Below are positions 30,960 to 39,587 of a stretch of 64,000 nt of DNA, in pieces. Source of the DNA: Providencia heimbachae ATCC 35613 (GTDB taxonomy: Bacteria; Pseudomonadota; Gammaproteobacteria; Enterobacterales; Enterobacteriaceae). The position numbers and the translations under genes were made by a program. The notes under the pieces are model-generated. The model worked only from the letters and a program-made list of their open reading frames with translations, did no database searches and was not told the DNA's origin. Every line of letters starts with the position of its first letter. Position 1 is the first letter of the stretch. Location: NCBI RefSeq assembly GCF_001655055.1, contig NZ_LXEW01000010.1, positions 62,001 to 126,000 of the forward strand. The letters run 5' to 3'.

Positions 30960-32297
30960 ATGTTTGGACTAAGTGCGCTGGAACTCGCCCGTATACAATT
31001 CGCGTTTACGGTCTCGTTCCATATTATCTTCCCAGCCATCACTATTGGGCTTGCTAGTTATTTAGCGGTGCTTCAAGGTTTATGGATTAAAACTCGTGAT
31101 ACAGACTATATAAAACTGTTCCATTTTTGGTCAAAAGTTTTCGCTGTTAATTTCGGAATGGGCGTGGTTTCTGGTTTGGTTATGGCATACCAATTTGGAA
31201 CTAACTGGAGCTTCTTTTCTGATTTTGCTGGAAGCGTTACCGGACCATTATTAACTTATGAAGTTCTCACCGCCTTCTTCTTAGAGGCAGGTTTCCTCGG
31301 TGTCATGCTATTTGGTATGAATCGAGTGGGTGAAAAACTGCATTTCTTTGCAACTTGTATGGTTGCGCTCGGCACAATTATTTCAACCTTTTGGATCCTT
31401 GCCTCTAATAGCTTTATGCAAACACCACAAGGGTTCGAAATTGTTGATAATCGGATCGTACCCGTTGATTGGCTGGCGGTTATCTTCAACCCATCCTTCC
31501 CTTATCGATTGTTCCACATGACAACGGCCGCTTTCTTAGCCGCAGCCTTTTTCATTGGTGCATCCGCAGCGTGGCATTTACTCAAAGGCAATAAGTCCTC
31601 AGCCATGAAGAAAATGTTCTCCATGTCACTGTGGCTTATTCTTGTTTTGGCGCCAGTACAGGCACTTATTGGTGATGCTCATGGGCTTAATACCCTAAAA
31701 CATCAACCCGCAAAAGTGGCGGCAATGGAAGGTCATTGGGAAAATAAACCGGGTGAAGCCACTCCACTCATTCTTTTCGGTATTCCAAATCAAGAAGCTG
31801 AAAAAACCGAGTACGCCATCAAAATACCGTATCTTGCAAGCTTAATTTTAACTCATAGCCTTGATAAACAAGTTCCTGCGTTAAAAGAGTTTGCGCCAGA
31901 AGATAGACCTAATGTGTTCATGGTGTTCTGGTCATTCCGCGTCATGGTTGGGCTCGGGTTACTGATGATTGCCGCTGGCGTCTGGAGCCTTTGGCTACGC
32001 TATAGAAAAAATCTCTACGAATCAAAAGCATTTTTGCGCTTTATGTTTGTAATGGCGCCATCAGGGCTTATCGCTATTTTAGCCGGATGGTTTACAACCG
32101 AAATAGGACGACAACCTTGGACGGTCTACGGATTACAACGAACCGCAGATGCTGTCAGTGCTCATGGCGAAATTCATATGAGTATTAGCTTAATTGCCTT
32201 CTTTGTTGTCTACGGGGGGGTTTTTGGTATTGGTTACATGTACATGATGAAATTAATTCGTAAAGGTATCACGGAGGATCAAACTCATGGGAATTGA
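30960..32297 (+). CDS. cioA: Cyanide-insensitive-type bd quinol oxidase subunit I
   Basis: 445 aa from ATG 30960, which has GGGGTC upstream and gives MFGLSALELARIQFAFTVSFH; a longer in-frame start at 30921 lacks this. Haem ligand region FTVSFHIIFPA (His21), GFLGVMLFG, the quinone-side QPAKVAAMEGHWE block and the GRQPWTVYGLQRT motif are all seen. The loop between helices 6 and 7 is short, as in CioA rather than E. coli CydA. It oxidises quinol and reduces O2 at a di-haem centre in the inner membrane. Overlaps cioB by 11 bases. Confidence 0.9.
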   Translation: MFGLSALELARIQFAFTVSFHIIFPAITIGLASYLAVLQGLWIKTRDTDYIKLFHFWSKVFAVNFGMGVVSGLVMAYQFGTNWSFFSDFAGSVTGPLLTYEVLTAFFLEAGFLGVMLFGMNRVGEKLHFFATCMVALGTIISTFWILASNSFMQTPQGFEIVDNRIVPVDWLAVIFNPSFPYRLFHMTTAAFLAAAFFIGASAAWHLLKGNKSSAMKKMFSMSLWLILVLAPVQALIGDAHGLNTLKHQPAKVAAMEGHWENKPGEATPLILFGIPNQEAEKTEYAIKIPYLASLILTHSLDKQVPALKEFAPEDRPNVFMVFWSFRVMVGLGLLMIAAGVWSLWLRYRKNLYESKAFLRFMFVMAPSGLIAILAGWFTTEIGRQPWTVYGLQRTADAVSAHGEIHMSISLIAFFVVYGGVFGIGYMYMMKLIRKGITEDQTHGN

Positions 32298-33297
32298 TTT
32301 ACCTCTCATATGGTTCGTCATTATCGTATTTAGCATGCTGATGTACATTGTCATGGATGGCTTCGATTTAGGTATTGGTATCCTTTATCCTGCTCTAAAA
32401 GATAGTCAAGATCGTGATTTAATGATGAATAGTGTTGCCCCCGTTTGGGACGGTAACGAAACATGGTTAGTGCTTGGTGGTGCTGCCCTATTCGGTGCTT
32501 TCCCTTTGGCTTATGCCATTGTGTTAGATGCCCTTTCTATTCCACTGACGTTTATGCTGTTAGCCTTGATTTTCCGTGGCGTTGCATTTGAGTTTAGGTT
32601 TAGAGCCGATGAATCTCATCGCCGTCATTGGGATCATGCATTTATTTGGGGATCAATTTTTGCAACCTTCATGCAAGGTATTGTCGTCGGTGCATTTATA
32701 CAAGGCTTTCATGTTGAAAACCGCGTCTATATGGGCGGGTATTTTGACTGGTTCTCTCCATTCCCGCTTTTTTGTGGCTTAGGGCTGGTTGTGGCTTATG
32801 CCCTACTCGCTTGTGGTTGGTTGATCATGAAAACCGAGGGACATCTGCGTCACACCATGTATCGTGTTTTACGCCCATTAACCTTACTCATGGTTGCGGT
32901 GATAGCAGCTATTAGCCTATGGACACCAATTGTAAACGATGCCATTTATACGCGTTGGTTTTCATTACCTAATCTCTTTTTCTTCTTACCGGTTCCATTA
33001 TTGGTATTGGGCTGCACTTGGATGATTTTAAAGAGCGCTAAACGTCAACTGCATGACAGTATTCCCTTCTTAGCGGCGCTACTTTTGATTTTCCTTGGTT
33101 TCACTGGACTTGGGATCAGTATCTGGCCAAATCTTATTCCACCTGCAATTAGCTTCCGTGATGCAGCAGGGCCACCAGAAAGCTTAGGCTTTATGCTAGT
33201 CGGCGCATTATTCATCATTCCTGTTATTTTGGTTTATACCTATTGGAGTTACTATGTCTTCAGAGGAAAAATTACCCCTGACCAAGGCTACCACTGA
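32287..33297 (+). CDS. cioB: Cyanide-insensitive-type bd quinol oxidase subunit II
   Basis: 336 aa, typical CydB/CioB length. Opens with IWFVIIVFSMLMYIVMDGFDLGIGIL, then NSVAPVWDGNETWLVLGGAALFGAFP and LIFRGVAFEFRFRA, the CydB hallmarks. About eight transmembrane helices. ATG lies inside the cioA end. Its own 3' end is overlapped by 44 bases by the small DUF2474 gene, so all three form one translational unit. Confidence 0.92.
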   Translation: MGIDLPLIWFVIIVFSMLMYIVMDGFDLGIGILYPALKDSQDRDLMMNSVAPVWDGNETWLVLGGAALFGAFPLAYAIVLDALSIPLTFMLLALIFRGVAFEFRFRADESHRRHWDHAFIWGSIFATFMQGIVVGAFIQGFHVENRVYMGGYFDWFSPFPLFCGLGLVVAYALLACGWLIMKTEGHLRHTMYRVLRPLTLLMVAVIAAISLWTPIVNDAIYTRWFSLPNLFFFLPVPLLVLGCTWMILKSAKRQLHDSIPFLAALLLIFLGFTGLGISIWPNLIPPAISFRDAAGPPESLGFMLVGALFIIPVILVYTYWSYYVFRGKITPDQGYH

Positions 33298-33445
33298 TAG
33301 TGTAGCGCTTAATACTGCGCTATCCCCTTGGTTGAAGAAAATAGGCTGGTTGGTCGCCATTTGGTTAGGCAGTGTTTTAGTCCTATTTGCGTTCTCTTCT
33401 GTGTTTAAATTATTAATGACAGCCGCAGGAATGAAGGTCAAATAA
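33254..33445 (+). CDS. DUF2474 small membrane subunit of the bd-type oxidase
   Basis: 63 aa. One transmembrane helix (WLKKIGWLVAIWLGSVLVLFAFSSVF) ending LLMTAAGMKVK, which is the DUF2474 pattern found beside cioAB genes. The first 24 residues are a polar extension encoded in the part that overlaps cioB (33254-33297). The ATG has GGAG 7 bases upstream; a shorter start is not available in frame before the helix. By analogy with CydX it would stabilise the oxidase. A terminator follows. Confidence 0.8.
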   Translation: MSSEEKLPLTKATTDSVALNTALSPWLKKIGWLVAIWLGSVLVLFAFSSVFKLLMTAAGMKVK

Positions 33446-33470
33446 CGCCACTATCTATGCTTGTATCTTT

Positions 33471-33505
33471 AATGCCGCGTTAGCTTATTAATGCGGCATT
33501 TTTTC
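33471..33505 (+). terminator. Intrinsic terminator after the cioAB operon
   Basis: AATGCCGC (33471-33478) pairs with GCGGCATT (33493-33500) and is followed by TTTTTCTTT. Confidence 0.9.
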
Positions 33506-33565
33506 TTTATCCCTTCCCTGCTATCTGAATTATTTTGGGGTATACCCTATTTATATTCATGCTAT

Positions 33566-33584
33566 GATAATGATAACAGTTACC
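33566..33584. promoter_or_regulatory. Fur box upstream of the siderophore-interacting protein gene
   Basis: GATAATGATAACAGTTACC matches the 19-base Fur consensus GATAATGATAATCATTATC at 15 of 19 positions. It lies 37-55 bases before the GTG start at 33621, a normal place for iron repression. Confidence 0.75.
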
Positions 33585-33620
33585 ATATAATAAAATTATC
33601 ATTAACATAGGAGATCGTCC

Positions 33621-34460
33621 GTGGCTACAGATAACACCGCTGAAAAAAATATATATCGCCCGGCGCCACCACAGCTCATTCAAGTTAAATCGATTACTGA
33701 TATCAGTCCCTCTATCCGCTGCATTACCTTCACCGGTGAACGCCTCGCCAATTACCCTCATAATTGTGAAGGCGGGCACCTTAAAATTTTTTTAGCGCCT
33801 GATTTAATCAGTAAGCCTGCTCTTCCTGTCTTAACTGAAAAAGGCCGCAGCTGGCCAGAAAATGAGCCGCGTCCCTTTGTCCGCACTTATTCTGTGCGTG
33901 CAATCCGCCCTGAGATCAATGAAATTGATATTGAGTTTGCCATGCATGGCGGTGCAAGCGGTCCTGCATATCTGTTCGCCCGTGACGCTAAGCCGGGTAA
34001 CTGGATGGGCATCACTAATCCTGGCGGCCCTGAACCACTGTTACCGATTAGGCAGCACTATTTTATGGCTGGAGACTCAAGCTCTCTACCTGCTATCGCT
34101 GCCCTATTAGAAAAGATGCCCGCACATGCTCAGGGAAAGGTTATTTTGCGCCTTGATAATCAAGAAGATATTCGTAAACTCACTAAACCAGAAGGCATTG
34201 AAGTTATCTGGATTTGTGGTGATATAAATAAAACAGCCGAATTAATTAGCACCTTTAAATCGTGGAAAATTCCGAGCAGCGATGCCGCATTTTGGATCGC
34301 TGGGGAAGATCAAATCATTCGCGATCTACGTCGTTATATCCGTCGTGAAAAAGAATTTGGCCGTGATGATATTTATGCTATCCCTTATTGGAGACACGGC
34401 TATGATGAAGAAGGCTATCATCATCAACGCCATGAAGTGATGGATAACCCCGACGATTAA
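33621..34460 (+). CDS. Siderophore-interacting protein / ferric-siderophore reductase (SIP, ViuB-like)
   Basis: 279 aa, GTG start with AGGAGAT 8 bases upstream. N-terminal FAD-binding barrel (about 20-140) with the flavin motif RPFVRTYSVRAI, AMHGGASGPAYLFARDAKPGNW and GPEPLLP. C-terminal NAD(P)H-binding part with FMAGDSSSLPAIAALLEKM and FWIAGEDQIIRDLRRYIRRE, ending YWRHGYDEE, all typical of SIP proteins. It would release iron from imported siderophores in the cytosol by reduction. A Fur box precedes it and a terminator follows. Confidence 0.92.
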   Translation: MATDNTAEKNIYRPAPPQLIQVKSITDISPSIRCITFTGERLANYPHNCEGGHLKIFLAPDLISKPALPVLTEKGRSWPENEPRPFVRTYSVRAIRPEINEIDIEFAMHGGASGPAYLFARDAKPGNWMGITNPGGPEPLLPIRQHYFMAGDSSSLPAIAALLEKMPAHAQGKVILRLDNQEDIRKLTKPEGIEVIWICGDINKTAELISTFKSWKIPSSDAAFWIAGEDQIIRDLRRYIRREKEFGRDDIYAIPYWRHGYDEEGYHHQRHEVMDNPDD

Positions 34461-34476
34461 TCATTGATATTACGTT

Positions 34477-34507
34477 AAACGGCTGAGCCCTTCGGCCGTT
34501 TCTTTCC
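34477..34507 (+). terminator. Intrinsic terminator after the SIP gene
   Basis: AAACGGC (34477-34483) pairs with GCCGTTT (34495-34501), then CTTTCCTTTT. Confidence 0.8.
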
Positions 34508-34638
34508 TTTTGTACACCTTCTCAAAATTTAATAGCTTAATATATTTAAATATTTTTATATTTTCTTCCCATTAATTCCCTGTATTTATTCAACTCTGCT
34601 GCTAACCCGACTCAAAAAATACTTCCCATAATCCATTT

Positions 34639-34655
34639 TGTTATGTTATAACATC
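34639..34655. promoter_or_regulatory. Zur-like box upstream of zinT
   Basis: GTTATGTTATAACATC resembles the Zur boxes of znu and zinT promoters, built around TGTTATAACA. It lies about 45 bases before the zinT start codon. Zinc repression is inferred from the motif and the gene. Confidence 0.7.
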
Positions 34656-34697
34656 CTAGTTGATACATAAAACTCAATAAGCATAGGAAAAATAACA

Positions 34698-35351
34698 GTG
34701 CAGAAGAAAACTATTTTGAATACGGCATTAAGTATCACTCTAGCCCTTGCCAGTTTCAGCTTATTCGCCCATGGCTCCCACAGTCATTCTCACCCACAAT
34801 CGGAAAAAGCCATTCAAGCTTCTAATGGGATCTTTAATGATAATGAGGTGAAAGATAGAAAATTGAGTGACTGGCAAGGCGTTTGGGAATCGATTAACCC
34901 ACTGTTACTGAATGGAAAGCTTGATGCGGTACTCGAGCATAAAGCCCAGAAAAATAAAGATAAGAGTGTCGACGAATATCGCGAATACTATAAAAAAGGT
35001 TATGCCACCGATATTGATATGATCGGCATTGAAAATAATATCATTGAATTTACCCAAAATGGCGTCGTCAATTCTTGTCACTACGCTTATTCAGGATACA
35101 AAATTCTTAACTATGCCTCTGGTAAAAAAGGTGTTCGCTACTTATTTGAATGCCAAGATGCGAATTCAAAAGCCCCTAAATATATTCAATTCAGCGACCA
35201 TATTATTGAACCTCAACCATCGGGACATTTTCATCTCTATATGGGGAACGAATCGCAAGAAAAATTATTAGAGAAATTAGATAATTGGCCAACTTATTAT
35301 CCTTATTCTCTGACTGACGAACAGATTGTTCACGAAATGCTCTATCATTAA
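34698..35351 (+). CDS. zinT: Periplasmic metal-binding protein ZinT (YodA)
   Basis: 217 aa, same length as E. coli ZinT. Signal peptide residues 1-24 (ALASFSLFAHG), then a His-rich stretch HGSHSHSHP. The lipocalin-like core shows LSDWQGVWESINPLLLNGKLD, EYYKKGYATDIDMIGIENNIIEF, GVRYLFEC and the histidines in IQFSDH and SGHFHLYMGN that bind zinc. GTG start at 34698 with AGGAAAA upstream. It feeds zinc to ZnuA under limitation. The adjacent Zur-like box supports the role. Confidence 0.93.
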   Translation: MQKKTILNTALSITLALASFSLFAHGSHSHSHPQSEKAIQASNGIFNDNEVKDRKLSDWQGVWESINPLLLNGKLDAVLEHKAQKNKDKSVDEYREYYKKGYATDIDMIGIENNIIEFTQNGVVNSCHYAYSGYKILNYASGKKGVRYLFECQDANSKAPKYIQFSDHIIEPQPSGHFHLYMGNESQEKLLEKLDNWPTYYPYSLTDEQIVHEMLYH

Positions 35352-35369
35352 TATTAGGATAAAAATATG

Positions 35370-35392
35370 CCCCTATCCTGAAGTTAGGGGCA
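35370..35392 (-). terminator. Intrinsic terminator of phoH (leftward), possibly shared with zinT
   Basis: GCCCCTA pairs with TAGGGGC around TCCTGAAGT; on the minus strand it is followed by ATATTTTTATCC. It lies between the convergent zinT and phoH genes. Confidence 0.7.
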
Positions 35393-35404
35393 GTGATAAT
35401 GCAA

Positions 35405-36190
35405 TTAATTATTGTAAGCGAGTAAAGCTTTATGGCACAGTTGTGATCTTACACAATCATCAATCGTAAAGTTAATCATCGAGACCATTTCATCACTGCT
35501 AAAGCGCTGTAATGCATCAGCTAGGCCTGAACGAACACCTTCGGGTAAATCACACTGGGTCACATCACCATTCACAATCACGGTGACATTCTCACCCAAA
35601 CGAGTTAAAAACATTTTCATCTGTGTGACAGTCACATTTTGAGCCTCATCTAAAATAACGATCGCATTTTCAAAGGTTCTGCCACGCATATAAGCAAATG
35701 GTGAAATTTCAACTTTTGCAATTTCAGGCCGTAAACAATACTGCAAGAATGAGCTACCGAGCCTTTTAGCAAGCACATCATATACAGGTCGAAAATAGGG
35801 TGCGAACTTTTCCGACATATCCCCCGGCAAAAAGCCAAGGTCTTCTTCAGCTTGTAAAACAGGCCGAGTGACAATAATTTTATTGATATCCTTATGGATC
35901 AACGCATCCGCTGCCAAGGCAGTACTAATATACGTTTTACCACAACCTGCCTCGCCATTGGCGAAGATCAGCTGCTTGTGTTTAATCGAATTAATATAGA
36001 GTTTTTGGGCTTCATTACGTGGCAATATTGGCGTTTCATCACGACGTTCTTTTGCCATTCCGATAGGCTCAATGCCTGTCAGTTCAGCAAAAGAGGCGAT
36101 ATTATTCATATCAAACCTACCCGATCGCTCTTTACGTGATGTACGTTTTGTTTCACGACGTTCTTTTGTTGCAGCTTTCTGTCTACTCAT
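35405..36190 (-). CDS. phoH: PhoH-family ATPase
   Basis: 261 aa from the ATG at 36190, which follows GGAAGGG and gives MSRQKAATKERREAK-like start as in E. coli PhoH (MGRQKA...). The frame stays open upstream to a TTG at 36244 but that part is not family-like. Walker A is GEAGCGKTYIS and Walker B VILDEAQN; VTRPVLQAEEDLGFLPGDM and PFAYMRGRTFENA are PhoH hallmarks. It is an RNA-related P-loop ATPase of uncertain role, induced by phosphate starvation. A Pho box and a terminator-bearing leader lie upstream. Confidence 0.92.
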   Translation of the reverse strand: MSRQKAATKERRETKRTSRKERSGRFDMNNIASFAELTGIEPIGMAKERRDETPILPRNEAQKLYINSIKHKQLIFANGEAGCGKTYISTALAADALIHKDINKIIVTRPVLQAEEDLGFLPGDMSEKFAPYFRPVYDVLAKRLGSSFLQYCLRPEIAKVEISPFAYMRGRTFENAIVILDEAQNVTVTQMKMFLTRLGENVTVIVNGDVTQCDLPEGVRSGLADALQRFSSDEMVSMINFTIDDCVRSQLCHKALLAYNN

Positions 36191-36236
36191 AGTATTAACC
36201 CTTCCATGTATCAGTGATGTCAATTCAAATGATGAA

Positions 36237-36410
36237 CTATTCAAAACAGAGAGGAGCTCCCTTCAAGCTCTTAGGGTAAAACACAGAATTTTGGCTGAAA
36301 ATAGTCTGTAGCACCGATAAGAAAAAACCGGTTACCAATCTCATCATGATGATTCCATGATGGAGTGATAACCGGTCTTGTATATTCTTTAATAAACACC
36401 TAGTTCCCAT
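36237..36410 (-). CDS. Possible small leader ORF upstream of phoH (57 codons)
   Basis: The ORF begins MGTRCLLKN and ends in a TAG at 36237-36239, 47 bases before the phoH ATG. A good SD (TAGGAGAAACTA then ATG) marks its start at 36410. It runs straight through the intrinsic terminator at 36322-36377, so ribosomes reading it would disturb that hairpin. The sequence matches no family I know, and its later part (ILRGAPLCFE-like, Cys and Phe rich) may not be meaningful. Either a true leader peptide gene, or a chance ORF over a short regulatory RNA. Confidence 0.4.
   Translation of the reverse strand: MGTRCLLKNIQDRLSLHHGIIMMRLVTGFFLSVLQTIFSQNSVFYPKSLKGAPLCFE
36322..36377 (-). terminator. Intrinsic terminator/attenuator in the phoH leader
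   Basis: On the minus strand ACCGGTTA (36377-36370) pairs with TAACCGGT (36335-36328), and an inner CATCATG/CATGATG stem extends it. It is followed by TTTTTTCTTA. It lies between the Pho box and phoH, so it must be read through for phoH expression from that promoter. Confidence 0.75.
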
Positions 36411-36454
36411 TAGTTTCTCCTAACAACGTAATATACGTAAACTAAAGAATCTAT

Positions 36455-36472
36455 GTGACACTATCATGACAA
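36455..36472 (-). promoter_or_regulatory. Pho box (PhoB site) upstream of phoH
   Basis: On the minus strand TTGTCATGATAGTGTCAC has two TGTCA units 11 bases apart, as in the Pho box consensus (CTGTCAT-n4-CTGTCAC). E. coli phoH is a PhoB target, which supports the call. It lies about 45 bases upstream of the leader ORF start and 280 bases before phoH. Confidence 0.75.
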
Positions 36473-36650
36473 ACTGTTTTTATTTAAATTTACATTTAAT
36501 CGCGCCGACAGTTTGTGTTGTTTATCTATTCTAATAAATAATATAGCGCTAATTGTTTTTTATATGCAACATTTTTTTAACTTTTAATTCACGTGCTATT
36601 TTTCGATAACCGCCTTAAAACTTCATTTTAAAAAAGCAGTACAAAACAAA

Positions 36651-36687
36651 AAACCGTTATTGATTAATAATTAATCGATAACGGTTT
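36651..36687 (-). terminator. Intrinsic terminator of the endonuclease I gene
   Basis: AAACCGTTAT pairs with ATAACGGTTT, with an inner GATTAAT/TTAATC stem; on the minus strand it is followed by TTTTGTTTTG, just past the endA-like stop codon. Confidence 0.9.
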
Positions 36688-36694
36688 AGCATGA

Positions 36695-37678
36695 TTATTG
36701 CGCTTTACAGTTGCCTGCTAGTGTATATCCAGCAGATTGCGCTTCAGACTCATTAGAAAACATCACCGCATTTTTACTTGATGTTGTTTTAAAACCAGTG
36801 CAATGCGCTAAATGGTATTTTAGCGAATTACGATTCCCTTTTATCTGTGAATTTATTTCAGAGGGTTTGGTTAATTGAGTACTTTTAGCGGATGTAGGTG
36901 CTAATTTGCTACTGACCCCTTCCCCACTATTTTTATGGCCAAGCGTCCAATTTCTTTCACCGGTAACGAACGGATTATGGTGCCCCATGACTTTGGCAAT
37001 ACGTTGATCACGTTTTATTTCCCAATCATTAGCGGGGTATTGATTATTCCACGCCATTAATAACTGCTGTTGCTGGCGTGACATCGATAGATTATAGCGA
37101 TCATGCATATAAAAATAGACCCGAGCCACCTGACCTTTTACTTCATTTCGTGGTTCAAATATTTTTTGTTTGAAATCGACACGACTTCGGCACATACCAT
37201 ATGGGTAGGGTGTATTCGAGGATAATTGCCCAAAGCTGAAGTTACTGCGGTCGCCATTCACTTCACCAATAGAAGGCGCCAAATTGTGCATATCCGCTTC
37301 CATTTTTTGGAAAACCGGATCAGAAGAAACACAATTTTTGCGCCCCCCATTTTGCCAGCATTGTCTTTGATGACCAAAAACCCATGCTGGAACAATATGT
37401 TCCCACTCAATTCTTTCTGCTCGACTTGCTTGTTTACGCGTTTGATAACCACAAGAGGCTAAATCAACTCGCCCGCCACTTTTGCCAACCCATTCCCACT
37501 GACAACCACAATATAAGGTTCCCTCACCTTGTTGGTGTTGATCTAAATATACCTCATTTTTACTTAATGTCTTGGCTTGGGTGAAGGAATTAGGCGCTGC
37601 ATTTAGCGAAAAAGAAAATAATAACAATATAATAGACAGTACCGAAATTTGGCACTTAAACAGGCTGATTTGTTTCAA
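36695..37678 (-). CDS. endA: Secreted endonuclease I with a C-terminal Ada-like metal-binding module
   Basis: 327 aa from the TTG at 37678, which yields a clean signal peptide ([10 protein letters not shown], hydrophobic core, cleavage near SLNAAP). A TTG 11 codons upstream is also possible. Residues about 25-240 are endonuclease [13 protein letters not shown] (catalytic His), [22 protein letters not shown] and [17 protein letters not shown]. coli EndA stops there at 235 aa. Here a linker leads to about 55 residues ([16 protein letters not shown] ... [11 protein letters not shown]) resembling the Ada-type zinc-binding fold. It would degrade DNA in the periplasm or outside. Confidence 0.87.
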   Translation of the reverse strand: MKQISLFKCQISVLSIILLLFSFSLNAAPNSFTQAKTLSKNEVYLDQHQQGEGTLYCGCQWEWVGKSGGRVDLASCGYQTRKQASRAERIEWEHIVPAWVFGHQRQCWQNGGRKNCVSSDPVFQKMEADMHNLAPSIGEVNGDRSNFSFGQLSSNTPYPYGMCRSRVDFKQKIFEPRNEVKGQVARVYFYMHDRYNLSMSRQQQQLLMAWNNQYPANDWEIKRDQRIAKVMGHHNPFVTGERNWTLGHKNSGEGVSSKLAPTSAKSTQLTKPSEINSQIKGNRNSLKYHLAHCTGFKTTSSKNAVMFSNESEAQSAGYTLAGNCKAQ

Positions 37679-37993
37679 AATAACACCATTAATAAGAAAA
37701 AAAGCAAACAATTAAAGCAAACACGTAACCACTGCATCTAAAATTTAATTATAGATACATACCAGAGGCACGAAAGTGTATAGCATCAAAGATACTTGCT
37801 ATAGAGATACACGCTAGTTTAATGAAATATAAGTTTTTTTGATATTAATGTGTGCTTTATTTTGTCTAATTAAATTCGTTATCAGAATATCTCTATATTT
37901 AACAAAAACAGTTAGTCACTTTGCTTAGCTAAAATAGTAATATCTTAACCCGCCTATTCCTCATCATCACATAACCCATTTTATAGAAAATTA

Positions 37994-38458
37994 TCAAACA
38001 CTTGGTCTTTTTCGATATAACCAAAGTCCAGGAAGTGATATACCAATAGATAACGCACCAACAATAAAAGAAGCGGTTAAGAAATTTGTCACTAATGTTT
38101 CAACTAACTCAGGGCTATAACCAAAATGTGATATTTTAACTACTGAAATCATTGCCACGTATGCACTTATTCCCGGGAACATAGGAATAACTGCAGCAAC
38201 AGTGAAAACCTTTGGATGAGCAAGCCACCAGCGAGACCATTGGATCCCAATCATTCCAACTAATATCGCAGATAAAAAGCTCGCCCATTCGATATGTAAT
38301 CCTAATGTCATCATCACCATACGTGAACCATGACCTATTGCACCCAATAAAGCACAATATTTTAAAGCCCTTATCGGGACATTAAATACCATAGCAAATC
38401 CCACGGCGGGGATCGCGGCAAGCACCATATCTTCAATTAATGCCAATAGAAAACTCAT
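37994..38458 (-). CDS. yjjB: YjjB-type subunit of threonine/serine (succinate) exporter
   Basis: 154 aa from the ATG that overlaps the yjjP stop (ATGA); the in-frame extension upstream lies inside yjjP. About five transmembrane helices, colinear with E. coli YjjB (157 aa): [44 protein letters not shown] and [13 protein letters not shown]. With YjjP it forms a split ThrE-family exporter; in E. coli YjjPB exports succinate. Confidence 0.9.
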   Translation of the reverse strand: MSFLLALIEDMVLAAIPAVGFAMVFNVPIRALKYCALLGAIGHGSRMVMMTLGLHIEWASFLSAILVGMIGIQWSRWWLAHPKVFTVAAVIPMFPGISAYVAMISVVKISHFGYSPELVETLVTNFLTASFIVGALSIGISLPGLWLYRKRPSV

Positions 38459-39270
38459 GCCCACTCCCTCAAATTCCAGATCACCATCGCCAATACCACG
38501 CCAATACAGGTTGCAAGTGTTAATAAACTGGCCATCGCCCAACGTGCCAATCCGGTATTAACGTGACCTTTAAACATATCTGCCACTGCATTAATTAACG
38601 GAAAACCCGGGACTAAAAGCAGTACACTCGCTGCCATCGCAATAGATTCTGTCAAAGCAAAATAGGGAATTTTTAATAACAAGCCTGAAACTGAAGTGGC
38701 CACAAAAGCCGTGATACAAAAATTGATCAAGGGATTCATTTGATGAGAGGTCAATACCTGCCTAATGTACATGGCACAACCACTCGCAATAAAGGTAATA
38801 AAAGCACTGTCCCAACCACCTCCATTAAGTTGACTAAAGCAAGCACAAGATAGCGCGACCATTAATACCATTAGCCATCTTGGATAGCGCAATGGTTTAA
38901 TCGATGACAGTTTCTTTTTCAATTGCTTATGATCTAGCAAATGATGTTCAGCTAAAATCACCGCATGCTGTACCTCTGTAACAACGTGCATATTGATACC
39001 CCTATCAATAATGCGACGTGTCGATGTAAGGCAGCGGCCATCAATAATGGTCGTTAAAACGAGTGAATTCGATGAAATTGCGCTATCAACTTGGCTAGCA
39101 CCTAAGGCAACCCCTAAGCGTGTTGTCAATTGTTCAACCAGCATGCTTTCTGCTCCATGCTGTAATAACAACAAACCACATTCAATACAAAGCCTTGTAA
39201 TTTCTCTTTGTAAATCAATAGATTCATCGCCAGTAATCCTAGGCTCGTCCAGTACTTCACCTTTCATCAT
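38455..39270 (-). CDS. yjjP: YjjP-type subunit of threonine/serine (succinate) exporter
   Basis: 271 aa. N-terminal cytosolic part (about 1-130) with [32 protein letters not shown], the ThrE N-domain signature, then five hydrophobic helices including [27 protein letters not shown] and [24 protein letters not shown]. Translationally coupled to yjjB. E. coli YjjP is about 256 aa, so the N-terminus may be slightly extended. Confidence 0.91.
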   Translation of the reverse strand: MMKGEVLDEPRITGDESIDLQREITRLCIECGLLLLQHGAESMLVEQLTTRLGVALGASQVDSAISSNSLVLTTIIDGRCLTSTRRIIDRGINMHVVTEVQHAVILAEHHLLDHKQLKKKLSSIKPLRYPRWLMVLMVALSCACFSQLNGGGWDSAFITFIASGCAMYIRQVLTSHQMNPLINFCITAFVATSVSGLLLKIPYFALTESIAMAASVLLLVPGFPLINAVADMFKGHVNTGLARWAMASLLTLATCIGVVLAMVIWNLREWA

Positions 39271-39424
39271 TCCCCCACTATTTGACGATGTTCAGCTATT
39301 CACTTAAACATGGTAACCTCTACTCAACATCATAGAGCTAAATAACAGCTTAGATGATGATCTCTTTCAGGTAAATTAGCGATTCATATGCCTTTATTAA
39401 AATTTTTTTGATAAAGTAAACGGC

Positions 39425-39552
39425 ATATACCTAAAATAATTCGAGTTACCGATAAGTAGCAAGTAAAAATAGATAGGAAGCTTAGATAAACTAAGTGACC
39501 CCCGCAGTTGAACACCATTAACACTCATGCCGTTTAAAGTATGATGGGTCTA
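39425..39552 (+). repeat. ERIC-like element, divergent centre
   Basis: Left end ATACCTAAAATAATTCGAGT and right end AAAGTATGATGGGTCTAT are ERIC-like, 128 bases apart. The centre (GATAGGAAGCTTAGATAAAC) is unlike classical ERIC and is shared in part with the element at 47102. It fills most of the gap between yjjP and the TetR gene, ending 36 bases before the TetR start codon, so it could affect that promoter. Confidence 0.6.
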
Positions 39553-39587
39553 TTTTTTATAACTAAAAATACTAGGATTAATATTGA

